This document shows positions 8,276-15,676 of a stretch of DNA of 22,336 nucleotides, in pieces. Under the pieces are notes generated by a model. That model saw only the letters and a list, made by a program, of their open reading frames with translations, ran no database searches and was not told the DNA's origin. The translations under genes were made by a program, and so were the position numbers. Numbering within the stretch: position 1 is the first letter of the stretch; every line of letters starts with the position of its first letter. Source of the stretch: JAVVUQ01 sp036653075 (lineage in GTDB: Bacteria; Bacillota; Clostridia; Christensenellales; CAG-314); NCBI GenBank assembly GCA_036653075.1, contig JAVVUQ010000020.1, positions 1-22,336 on the forward strand, read 5' to 3'.

Positions 8276-9265
8276 ATGACGAAATTTGTTATCAGAAGAC
8301 TGTTGCTGTGTATTGTAATACTCTTCTTTGTTATGTTTATAATTTATCTTATAATGCGATGTCTGCCCACGAGTTATATTCAACAAGTTGCTCGTGAATT
8401 ATCGAATAAGCCAGGTGGTACGCTGTCATATGCAGAAATACTTGCAAAACTTAATGTCCAATATGGTATGGATAAGGATGTAGTGAGTGGTTATTTCTTT
8501 TGGTTAGGGACAGCTGTTAAAGGTGATTTTGGCAATAGTTGGCAATACACAGTTCCAGTTACACAAAAATTTAATGAAGTAATCTGGTTGAGTTTTGTTA
8601 TGGGCGCAATATCTTTTGTTTTACAAATGATTATTGCAGTACCTCTTGGCGTTATGGCGGCAAGAAAACAATATGGCGTTGCCGATTATACCATCACTAT
8701 AATAGCTTTAATAGGAATTTCCTTACCGTCATTCTTTACTGCGACGCTGTTTAAGTATGTGTTTGCCATGAAGTTGAATTGGTTTGAAACGATAGGGTTG
8801 GTAAGTAGATTCCACGAGCAGATGACTCCAATTGACAAATTTTTTGATAAAGCATGGCACCTTGTATTGCCGATAACTAACTTAGTTATCTTGAGCATCG
8901 GTGGTATGATGCGTTATACAAGAACAAATATGTTGGAAGTTTTAAATGCGGATTATATACGTACTGCACGCGCAAAAGGTTTACCTGAAAAACGAGTTAT
9001 CAATTATCACGCATTTAGAAATACATTAATTCCTATTGTTACAATAGTTGGTGGTTCATTACCGGGATTATTTGCTGGAGCAATGATAACTGAAACATTA
9101 TTTGCTATACCTGGTATAGGGTATACATCGTTCACAGCTATGATGGCTGGCGATATACCGTTTACAATGTTTTATTTATCCTTTATGGCTGTATTGACTT
9201 TATTGGGAACCTTGATGGCAGATATATTATATGCGGTTGTCGATCCGCGCGTTAGAGTAAATTAA
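8276..9265 (+). CDS. oppB: Oligopeptide ABC transporter permease OppB
   Basis: The 329-residue inner-membrane permease has the standard OppB layout. The first helix is at the N-terminus (about 8-28), followed by an extracellular segment with DFGNSWQY and the BPD_transp_1 helices from about 100. The EAA coupling loop is YIRTARAKGL (227-236), followed by FRNTLIPIV, and contacts the ATPases. The C-terminus is VVDPRVRVN, as usual. Unlike OppC, its length is normal. AAGGAA precedes the ATG. oppC follows after 12 bases. Confidence 0.95.
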   Translation: MTKFVIRRLLLCIVILFFVMFIIYLIMRCLPTSYIQQVARELSNKPGGTLSYAEILAKLNVQYGMDKDVVSGYFFWLGTAVKGDFGNSWQYTVPVTQKFNEVIWLSFVMGAISFVLQMIIAVPLGVMAARKQYGVADYTITIIALIGISLPSFFTATLFKYVFAMKLNWFETIGLVSRFHEQMTPIDKFFDKAWHLVLPITNLVILSIGGMMRYTRTNMLEVLNADYIRTARAKGLPEKRVINYHAFRNTLIPIVTIVGGSLPGLFAGAMITETLFAIPGIGYTSFTAMMAGDIPFTMFYLSFMAVLTLLGTLMADILYAVVDPRVRVN

Positions 9266-9277
9266 GGAGGAATCATA

Positions 9278-11224
9278 ATGAAGAAAGAAGATTTTAAAAA
9301 AGAAAATAAGATTAATGATGCTCCCGATACTAATGCGAAAGAGCAAAAACACGTTGCCTTGGATGATAGCGAACGTATAAAAATTATATCGCCAGGGATG
9401 ATGGTATTCAAACGTTTTATTAGAAATAAACTTGCTATTGTTGGAACAATTGTTTTGATTTTTATGTTTTTGTTTTGCTTTATAGGAGCTTGGATTTCAC
9501 CTTATGGCGAATCACAAACTTTCTATGCGTACAAAACGCAAAATGATGAATACGCTACCGCTAAGAAAATTCCTATTGATAGTCCAAAGCTTATTTTTGA
9601 AGGAAATGCAGAGGAGAGATTATCAAATACTTTTTGTACTTGGTTAAAAGGAGCGTATATTAAAGCGCTTTCACAAAGTGAAAATGACATTATGTATATT
9701 GAAGACAATAATCAAGCTAACCAAAAAGAATATGCAAATGTTTATTGCCTAAAAGAAATTGATGATGTATTTTTTCTATATGAATGTAAAACTTCTCAAA
9801 TTTGTGAGATTAAAAGAAATGGTGATTATAAATTTTTAGATTCAAACGAAATATACAATTCAAAAGAATTTAAAGATGCTGTCAAAAATGCTGGTAAAGG
9901 AGCTGGAATCGGCGGCAAAAATGTTAACTTCGTTCTTTTCAAGTTTGAGGTTGATGGCGAAGTAATTACCTTCCGAAAAAATTATATGGGTAAAAATGCA
10001 GATGGTGAAGATGTAACAATAGTATCAAAGTTTTTGAAAGAATACGTTGATGAACATTGTCTTATTGCGTCGACATTTTGTTTCGATTATTATGAAAAAG
10101 GCGAAAAGAAAGATCAAGATTTTGAAGTTTTATTGCTTAAAAATTTAGCGAAAAAAACATCATTTGATTATGAAGATGCAACATATTCATATTCAAATGA
10201 TAAAGATGGAATCGCTATTTCTCAAACCATTGGAGAGAATACAAAATTATATTGCAGACCATCACATTACATTATCACAGATAAACTTGCGCAAGACTCG
10301 CATACTGTTGATTATAAACTTGCGTTGGTGGAAGAAATTGAAAAAATGGAAGCAGCTGGAATAAGCGAAGGTAAATTTGAGTTTAATACGATTTTTTATG
10401 ATAAAGATGGAAAACCGTTAGATCCACAAATTACTGAACATAGAATTAAACTTAATGCAAACACATATCAAATAAGAGCTGACCAAATCGTATACGTTAT
10501 GGATTTATTTAGTGGCGTTAACGCTCAACACTGGCTCGGTACAGACGGAAATGGTATGGACGTTCTTACTCGTATTATGTATGGCGGACGTATTTCTCTT
10601 ATGATCGGATTCATTGTTATCGCTTTGGAAATGGTTTTAGGCGTGCTTATGGGTGGAATGTCAGGCTATTTTGGTGGCTGGATTGATACGATTATAATGA
10701 GATTAGTTGATATATTCAACTGTATTCCATTTACACCTATTATGGTTATGTTAGGTTCTGTGTTTGACCAAATGAAAACTCCAGGACAAGAAAGAATTAT
10801 GTGGCTTATGGTGCTAATGGGCGTGTTAGGTTGGTCTGGTATCGCTCGTCTTGTTAGAGGACAAATTCTATTTTTAAGAGAACAAGAATTTATGATTGCT
10901 GCTGAAGCTACTGGAATTAAACCGTCAAAACGTATATTTAAACACTTGGTACCAAATGTTATGCCTCAACTTATTGTTAATGCAACTATGGGATTGGGCG
11001 GTATCATTTTGACTGAATCCACGTTGTCATTCTTAGGTTTAGGAGCAAAATTCCCTATGGCAACTTGGGGCTCAATAGTTAACTTATTCCAAACGTCAGA
11101 TATGCTTACAGAATATCCGTATATTTGGATTCCAGTTGGTATTTTAATCAGCGTTACAGTTGTTGCATTTAACTTCGTCGGCGATGGTTTGCGTGATGCA
11201 TTCGATCCAAAGATGAAACGATAA
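9278..11224 (+). CDS. oppC: Oligopeptide ABC transporter permease OppC with large extracellular insertion
   Basis: This is the second permease of the importer. Residues 1-77 hold the OppC N-terminal region (ISPGMMVFKRFIRNKLAI) and the first membrane helix ending in WISPYG. The core resumes at LGTDGNGMDVLTRIMYGG (about 418) and runs to the end. It includes the EAA-type loop (FMIAAEATGIKPSKRIFKH) and the TLSFLGLGA motif. Family members have about 300 residues; this one has 648. The extra 335 residues (about 78-412) sit in the loop after helix 1, which faces outside in this family. The block is charged, rich in Lys, Asp and Tyr, and has no membrane helix. The ribosome site is AAGGAGG; oppD follows after 14 bases. 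Confidence 0.94.
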   Translation: MKKEDFKKENKINDAPDTNAKEQKHVALDDSERIKIISPGMMVFKRFIRNKLAIVGTIVLIFMFLFCFIGAWISPYGESQTFYAYKTQNDEYATAKKIPIDSPKLIFEGNAEERLSNTFCTWLKGAYIKALSQSENDIMYIEDNNQANQKEYANVYCLKEIDDVFFLYECKTSQICEIKRNGDYKFLDSNEIYNSKEFKDAVKNAGKGAGIGGKNVNFVLFKFEVDGEVITFRKNYMGKNADGEDVTIVSKFLKEYVDEHCLIASTFCFDYYEKGEKKDQDFEVLLLKNLAKKTSFDYEDATYSYSNDKDGIAISQTIGENTKLYCRPSHYIITDKLAQDSHTVDYKLALVEEIEKMEAAGISEGKFEFNTIFYDKDGKPLDPQITEHRIKLNANTYQIRADQIVYVMDLFSGVNAQHWLGTDGNGMDVLTRIMYGGRISLMIGFIVIALEMVLGVLMGGMSGYFGGWIDTIIMRLVDIFNCIPFTPIMVMLGSVFDQMKTPGQERIMWLMVLMGVLGWSGIARLVRGQILFLREQEFMIAAEATGIKPSKRIFKHLVPNVMPQLIVNATMGLGGIILTESTLSFLGLGAKFPMATWGSIVNLFQTSDMLTEYPYIWIPVGILISVTVVAFNFVGDGLRDAFDPKMKR

Positions 11225-11238
11225 GGAGGAGTATAGAT

Positions 11239-12423
11239 ATGGCTAAGAACAGTAAATACTTGTCCTATCGTGATAGCAAAAAGATAAGACAACATAATAG
11301 AGAAGTTGTCGATAGGATAGAAAAAAGACGTAATCGTAAAAATATTCCCGAAAGCGAATATATGACAAAAATGAAAGATAACAACAACGTTGTCGAATTT
11401 GATAATGTTTGTACCTATTTCTTTACGGATATTGGTACTGTTAGAGCAGTTGATGGCATTACATTTGATGTTCCTAAATGTTCAACAGTTGGCGTTGTTG
11501 GCGAATCTGGTTGTGGAAAGAGCGTTGCAAGTTTATCACTTATGCAGCTTGTTCAAAGACCGCAGGGTCAAACTATCGCAGGCGAAATTAGATTTAACTG
11601 CGGTGAAAATAAAGTTTATAACGTTGTGCAAACTCCAGTTAGAGAAATGCAGAAATTACGTGGTAATGCAATGTCAATGATATTCCAAGAACCTATGACA
11701 AGTTTAAACCCTGTATTTAGAATTGGATTACAAATTGATGAAGTTATAGCTTTGCACAATCCACAAATGAAAAAAGAAGAAGTCTATAAAAGGTCAATTG
11801 AAATGTTAGATATAGTTGGTATCGCTAATAAAGAGGGCGTTTATAAAATGTATCCTCACGAATTATCTGGCGGTATGAGACAACGTGCTATGATAGCTAT
11901 GGCGCTTGCGTGCGATCCTGCGCTTATTATTGCTGACGAACCTACAACTGCATTGGACGTAACAATTCAAGCTCAGATATTGGACTTACTCCGTGGACTT
12001 AAAGATAAAATCAAGAGCAGTATTATGTTAATTACACACGATTTAGGCGTAATTGCTGAAATGGCTGATTATGTTGTAGTTATGTATGCAGGACGAGTTA
12101 TTGAAAAAGGCACAGTAGAAGACATATTCTATCACGCTGTACATCCATATACTATTGGATTAATGAAATCAAAACCTGCTGTAAATAAAAAAGTTGACGA
12201 ACTTTATACAATTAGAGGAACCGTTCCAAATCCGATAAATATGCCAGATTATTGCTATTTTAAAGATAGATGTGATATGTGTGTTGACAAATGCGAAGGG
12301 AAATATCCACCAACAGTTAAAATATCGGATACACATACAGTAGCGTGTTACAGACATTACACAGAAGACAACGTTGTTTCTTATGTAAGTAATGATATGG
12401 CTAAGGAGGAAGGAATCTTATGA
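11239..12423 (+). CDS. oppD: Oligopeptide ABC transporter ATPase OppD
   Basis: This cytoplasmic ATPase powers the importer together with OppF. It has Walker A GESGCGKS (88-95), signature LSGGMRQR (from 209), Walker B LIIADEPTT (Asp233, Glu234) and H-loop ITHD. The C-terminal oligopeptide-transporter domain has Cys-x5-Cys-x6-Cys (YCYFKDRC...C) and a final VACY. In related transporters these cysteines are reported to bind an iron-sulfur cluster; binding here is inferred. A basic 45-residue N-terminal extension (for example KKIRQHNREVVDRIEKRRNR) precedes the usual start of the ATPase domain. An AAGGAGGAG site just upstream supports the start. The stop TGA overlaps the ATG of oppF by four bases (ATGA), indicating translational coupling. 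Confidence 0.95.
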   Translation: MAKNSKYLSYRDSKKIRQHNREVVDRIEKRRNRKNIPESEYMTKMKDNNNVVEFDNVCTYFFTDIGTVRAVDGITFDVPKCSTVGVVGESGCGKSVASLSLMQLVQRPQGQTIAGEIRFNCGENKVYNVVQTPVREMQKLRGNAMSMIFQEPMTSLNPVFRIGLQIDEVIALHNPQMKKEEVYKRSIEMLDIVGIANKEGVYKMYPHELSGGMRQRAMIAMALACDPALIIADEPTTALDVTIQAQILDLLRGLKDKIKSSIMLITHDLGVIAEMADYVVVMYAGRVIEKGTVEDIFYHAVHPYTIGLMKSKPAVNKKVDELYTIRGTVPNPINMPDYCYFKDRCDMCVDKCEGKYPPTVKISDTHTVACYRHYTEDNVVSYVSNDMAKEEGIL

Positions 12424-13817
12424 GTAAATCTGAAAACAAGAACACAAATCAAAAACAGACAATCAAAGTTCAAACTCAATCAAAGCCAACGCAACAAAAT
12501 CAACCAAAACAACCTAATGCTCAACAAAATCAAGGGAAAACTACTGTTAAAGGTACTGAATTAAACAAAAACGTTGAGAAAAAAGTAGAAAAAATCGAAG
12601 TTGATACAGCTATGAATGTTAAGAAAGTTGAATCCGTTGAACAAGCTAAAGTTGAAACAAATGTTGAAAACCATGCGGCTAAAAATAAAGAAAACAAGAA
12701 TTCCGCTGTTGATATGGGCGACAATCTTTTAGTTGTAAAAAATCTTAAGAAATACTTCCCAATTAAAGCTGGAATTTTCCAACATGTCGTTGGTCATGTT
12801 AAAGCAGTTGATGATATAAGCTTTTCAATTAAACGTGGAACCACTATGGGATTAGTTGGAGAATCTGGTTGTGGAAAAAGCACAGTTGGAAGAACCATTT
12901 TAAGATTACACGAAAAAACTGAAGGAGATGTTTATTTTAACGGACAAGATATTTTTTCACTTAACAAAAATGAGTTAAGACATATGCGTCCTGAAATTCA
13001 AATCATATTCCAAGATCCGTATTCAAGTTTATCCCCGAGATTACCAGTAGGCGAAATTATCGGCGAAGCTGTAAGAGAACATAATATTGTTCCACCAGAA
13101 GAATTTGATGAATATATTACAAATGTTATGAAAGATTGCGGTTTGCAACCTTATCATAAAGATAGATATCCACACGAATTTAGCGGTGGACAAAGACAAC
13201 GTATTTGCATTGCCAGAGCTTTAGCTCTTGATCCAAAATTTATTCTTTGCGATGAACCAGTAAGCGCATTAGACGTTTCAATTCAAGCTCAAATTATAAA
13301 TTTGTTAAAGAAGTTACAAAAAGAATATGGACTTACCTATTTATTTATTTCACACGATTTATCAGTTGTTCAACATATTTCGAACACTGTTGGAGTTATG
13401 TATTTAGGTAGTATGGTAGAGTTTGGATCAACGGATATGATATTTAATAATCCGCTTCATCCATATACAAAAGCGCTATTTTCAGCTATTCCTGTTCCTG
13501 ACCCACATTACAAAGCGAACAGAGTTTTACTTGAAGGTAGTATTCCGTCGCCAGCTAACCCACCAAAGGGCTGCAAATTTCACACAAGGTGTCCAAGTTG
13601 TATGGATCTTTGTAATTGCATTAAACCAATAGAAAAGGAAGTTGAGTCTGGTCATACCGTTTCTTGTCATCTTTATAATTCTATAGAAGAAAATAAGAGA
13701 TTTTATGAAGAAAGAACGGCAATACTTGATGCGGAAAAAGCAAAAAAAGCAGAAATAGAAGCTAAAAAAAATAAAAAAAAGAAGGTTGAAGATCAACCAA
13801 AATCTGATAATAAATAA
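12420..13817 (+). CDS. oppF: Oligopeptide ABC transporter ATPase OppF with long polar N-terminal tail
   Basis: This is the second ATPase of the importer. The ATPase domain begins near residue 101. It has Walker A GESGCGKST (about 147-155), signature FSGGQRQR (about 254), Walker B FILCDEPVSALD and H-loop ISHDLSVV. The C-terminal domain has the motif PPKGCKFHTRCPSC and ends in VSCH, the same cysteine layout as OppD. OppF proteins usually have 310-340 residues; this one has 465. Residues 1-100 are a low-complexity tail rich in Gln, Asn, Lys and Val (QTQSKPTQQNQPKQPNAQQN). The last 35 residues are a Lys/Glu/Ala-rich helix (EKAKKAEIEAKKNKKKK). Both ends are probably flexible. AAGGAGGAA before the ATG supports the long start. 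It is the last gene of the operon. Confidence 0.95.
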   Translation: MSKSENKNTNQKQTIKVQTQSKPTQQNQPKQPNAQQNQGKTTVKGTELNKNVEKKVEKIEVDTAMNVKKVESVEQAKVETNVENHAAKNKENKNSAVDMGDNLLVVKNLKKYFPIKAGIFQHVVGHVKAVDDISFSIKRGTTMGLVGESGCGKSTVGRTILRLHEKTEGDVYFNGQDIFSLNKNELRHMRPEIQIIFQDPYSSLSPRLPVGEIIGEAVREHNIVPPEEFDEYITNVMKDCGLQPYHKDRYPHEFSGGQRQRICIARALALDPKFILCDEPVSALDVSIQAQIINLLKKLQKEYGLTYLFISHDLSVVQHISNTVGVMYLGSMVEFGSTDMIFNNPLHPYTKALFSAIPVPDPHYKANRVLLEGSIPSPANPPKGCKFHTRCPSCMDLCNCIKPIEKEVESGHTVSCHLYNSIEENKRFYEERTAILDAEKAKKAEIEAKKNKKKKVEDQPKSDNK

Positions 13818-13839
13818 TTAAAACAATATTCGTTATAAA

Positions 13840-13880
13840 AAACGCCTGTTTATAAAGATTAAGCAGGCGTTTAATTTATA
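13840..13880 (+). terminator. Rho-independent terminator of the opp operon
   Basis: AAACGCCTG (13840-13848) pairs perfectly with CAGGCGTTT (13864-13872). Three more inner pairs, one of them G-U, close a nine-base loop. The downstream tract is TTTAATTTAT, only partly T-rich. It lies 22 bases after the oppF stop. Confidence 0.75.
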
Positions 13881-13953
13881 AAACACTTAATAACGATATT
13901 ACTATACATAAGTTGATATTAAAAATTAATTATAAATAAATATAATCAATATT

Positions 13954-14080
13954 GCGTTAACATAGATTTGACATAATACATATAGATGATTTGTAAAAAT
14001 TCTATAATAAAAGTATTGTGTTAATATATATTTGACATAATACATATAGATAATCTTAAAAATTATATAATAAAAAGTTA
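13954..14080 (+). repeat. 64-bp direct duplication upstream of the 135-residue protein
   Basis: Two copies (about 13954-14017 and 14018-14080) share the 20-mer TTGACATAATACATATAGAT (from 13968 and 14032) and a downstream TATAAT (14003-14008 and 14066-14071). The TTGACA and TATAAT boxes are 28-29 bp apart, too far for one standard promoter. The second copy ends about ten bases before the start codon of the next gene. Confidence 0.8.
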
Positions 14081-14090
14081 GGTAAAAATA

Positions 14091-14498
14091 ATGAATGAAT
14101 TTAATCAAGATAAAAAAGACGACATAAAAGATAATGAAAATGACATCGCTAAGGAATATAATGAAGAAAATGATATTGGCGAGCAATACAATGAAGAAAA
14201 TGTCATTAACAGTATAGAATATGTCAGTGCGCATAGAGAAAAACGAAAAAAGCAAGTTAATCTTCCTGAAGGGGACGATGGGAGGGTTATTGCGCCAATG
14301 AATGTGGACGGAATGCCTTGGTATAATAAAGATTATGAAAAAAACAAAGAGAAAATAAACAAGCAACCACCATTGACAAGAGAAGAAAGTCGTTTAATTA
14401 TGAGTTCAGTAGTCAAAGGAGTGCTTGTTATATGCGGTATTTTTACCATTGCGGCTCTTATATTTATAGCTTTTTGTGTTTTTATCTGGTTTAAATAA
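14091..14498 (+). CDS. Acidic protein with one C-terminal membrane helix
   Basis: The gene encodes 135 residues. Residues 1-60 are highly charged and carry a short internal repeat (KEYNEENDI / EQYNEENVI). A basic patch follows (HREKRKK, 48-54), then a compact motif GRVIAPMNVDGMPWY (64-78). One membrane helix ends the protein (about 105-132), which suggests a tail-anchored protein with its bulk in the cytoplasm. The ribosome site (TTAGGT) is weak. From memory, motifs close to DGR-x-I-A-x-MNV-x-GMPWY occur in uncharacterised proteins of Clostridia, but I cannot confirm it. Function unknown. Confidence 0.75.
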   Translation: MNEFNQDKKDDIKDNENDIAKEYNEENDIGEQYNEENVINSIEYVSAHREKRKKQVNLPEGDDGRVIAPMNVDGMPWYNKDYEKNKEKINKQPPLTREESRLIMSSVVKGVLVICGIFTIAALIFIAFCVFIWFK

Positions 14499-14563
14499 TA
14501 ATTTAACAATTTATTGTTTAATCCATATTACGAAAGGACATAAAATAAAATATTATTTAAATT

Positions 14564-14591
14564 TTGCAAGTAATAAATAATTATTTATAAA
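14564..14591 (+). promoter_or_regulatory. Possible promoter of the zinc-ribbon gene
   Basis: TTGCAA (14564-14569), 16 bp, TATAAA (14586-14591), about 45 bases before the start codon. In DNA this AT-rich such matches arise by chance, so it is only a candidate. Confidence 0.35.
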
Positions 14592-14634
14592 AAATTAAAT
14601 ATACAAAAATATATATTTAATGTTGGGGGAAAGT

Positions 14635-14865
14635 ATGGAAAAGAAAGAGAAAAAGACAAATTATGAGAAACACTTGATTAAATGCGAACATTGCGGAAAA
14701 GATGTTTTAGACCATTTTACTGAATGTCCGTTCTGTCATGGCGAGTTAAAAGGTTATGGTTATAAACCTATGTCTGATACAGAAATCAAAAAAATAAAAA
14801 CGCCATTATTTATAATTGGCGCTATTATCGCAATTGTAATTGTACTAATTTTCGTTATAAAATAA
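14635..14865 (+). CDS. Zinc-ribbon protein with one membrane helix
   Basis: The 76-residue product has a four-cysteine zinc ribbon (CEHC and CPFC at 17-20 and 31-34, ten residues between the pairs) and one C-terminal membrane helix (about 57-75). Proteins of this plan usually place the ribbon in the cytoplasm and bind zinc structurally. The partner is unknown. I place the start at the second in-frame ATG (14635) because GGGGGA lies correctly in front of it. The earlier ATG at 14620 has no ribosome site and its codons overlap that G-run. The gene follows the tail-anchored protein on the same strand, but a 136-bp spacer with its own possible promoter separates them. Confidence 0.78.
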   Translation: MEKKEKKTNYEKHLIKCEHCGKDVLDHFTECPFCHGELKGYGYKPMSDTEIKKIKTPLFIIGAIIAIVIVLIFVIK

Positions 14866-15031
14866 TTATACATAATATAATTTTATAAAATTCATCTATA
14901 TAAAATTAGCATATTTAATATAATAAGTTTTTTGTATGATAAGTAAGTACAATTATACAAAATTTATATATTTTCATAATATATAGTATTAACAGTATAT
15001 AATAAATTGTTTTACTATAAATAACATTTTC

Positions 15032-15062
15032 AAGCTATTTTTGATTTAAAATAGCTTTTTAT
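15032..15062 (+). terminator. Rho-independent terminator
   Basis: AAGCTATTTT (15032-15041) pairs with AAAATAGCTT (15048-15057) around TGATTT, followed by TTTTT (15056-15060). It lies 166 bases after the zinc-ribbon gene with nothing coding between, so it probably ends that transcript. Confidence 0.75.
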
Positions 15063-15123
15063 TATAAATTAATAATTATTTAAATGCAAATGTTCATAGC
15101 GTTATTTTATAATACATAAGTTG

Positions 15124-15280
15124 CAGTATATTTCATAATAGTTTAAGTTTGTATAGTAGTATATTTCATAATAGTTTAAGTTTAGCAGTCGTATAATTAA
15201 CAATATATAAGTTTAACAGTAGTACACTATTTATAATAGTTTAAGTTTTTATAGTTATATATTTCATAATATACTTAGTT
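15124..15280. repeat. 33-bp degenerate tandem repeat, about five copies
   Basis: Copies start near 15124, 15157, 15189, 15220 and 15255. The first two are nearly identical (AGTATATTTCATAATAGTTT). The third and fifth are diverged but keep the terminal AAGTTT or AGTTT. The array lies between the terminator at 15032 and the metK promoter. The rest of 14866-15357 is featureless AT-rich sequence. Confidence 0.75.
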
Positions 15281-15357
15281 TAATAATTTATTGAAGTATT
15301 TATTTTTGTATAAACTTATATTTACGAATTAAAATTGTATAAATTATATTAAAACAA

Positions 15358-15386
15358 TTGACAAATAAGGAAAAATATGATAGTAT
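15358..15386 (+). promoter_or_regulatory. Promoter of metK
   Basis: TTGACA (15358-15363), a 17-bp spacer and TAGTAT (15381-15386), with TGA before the -10 (extended -10). The start is expected near 15393, right at the beginning of the riboswitch. Confidence 0.8.
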
Positions 15387-15388
15387 AA

Positions 15389-15496
15389 CGATGCTATAAA
15401 GAGTGTCGGAGGGACGGACCTAATGAAGACACAGCAACCGCCTAAATGGAAAAGGTGCTAAATTCCGCAAAGCGAAGACTTTGAGAGATGGCGACG
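15389..15496 (+). promoter_or_regulatory. SAM-I (S-box) riboswitch
   Basis: This leader RNA binds S-adenosylmethionine and stops transcription when it is plentiful. S-box landmarks appear in order: AAAGAG, then the P2 kink-turn region (GTGTCGGAGGGACGG paired near AATGAAGACAC), AGCAACC and P3 with GGTGCTAAATTCC. P4 (CAAAG-CGAAGA-CTTTG) and GAGATGG follow. P1 can form between CGATGCTAT (15389-15397) and ATGGCGACG (15488-15496) with one mismatch. The likely start near 15393 may trim its first bases. It sits directly between the promoter and metK, the expected target. Confidence 0.93.
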
Positions 15497-15500
15497 GTGT

Positions 15501-15530
15501 AGTCTTTGCGTGTTGCAAAGGCTTTTTTTT
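15501..15530 (+). terminator. Riboswitch-controlled terminator
   Basis: AGTCTTTGC (15501-15509) pairs with GCAAAGGCT (15515-15523) around GTGTT, with one G-U, followed by eight T (15523-15530). It is the expression platform of the SAM riboswitch. Transcripts that pass it have about 146 nt more leader before the metK start. Confidence 0.93.
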
Positions 15531-15676
15531 CGTTTAGTTCAATAAATCTTTAATATATATAAAATACTAAGTATTATAAATACAATAAGTGTAGATAATT
15601 GATTTCAGTTTATTTTTCAATTATAAAAAAGCAAGTGGAAAGTGACGCAGAAATCGAGTTAGCGTAGGAGGAATAT

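Noticed and set aside
13968..14008. Promoter made of TTGACA and TATAAT
   Set aside because: The 29-bp spacing is too long for a housekeeping sigma factor, so I listed it as a duplication only.
13926..14366. Minus-strand 146-codon frame
   Set aside because: It has hydrophobic low complexity and is antisense to the 135-residue protein, whose own composition is more protein-like.
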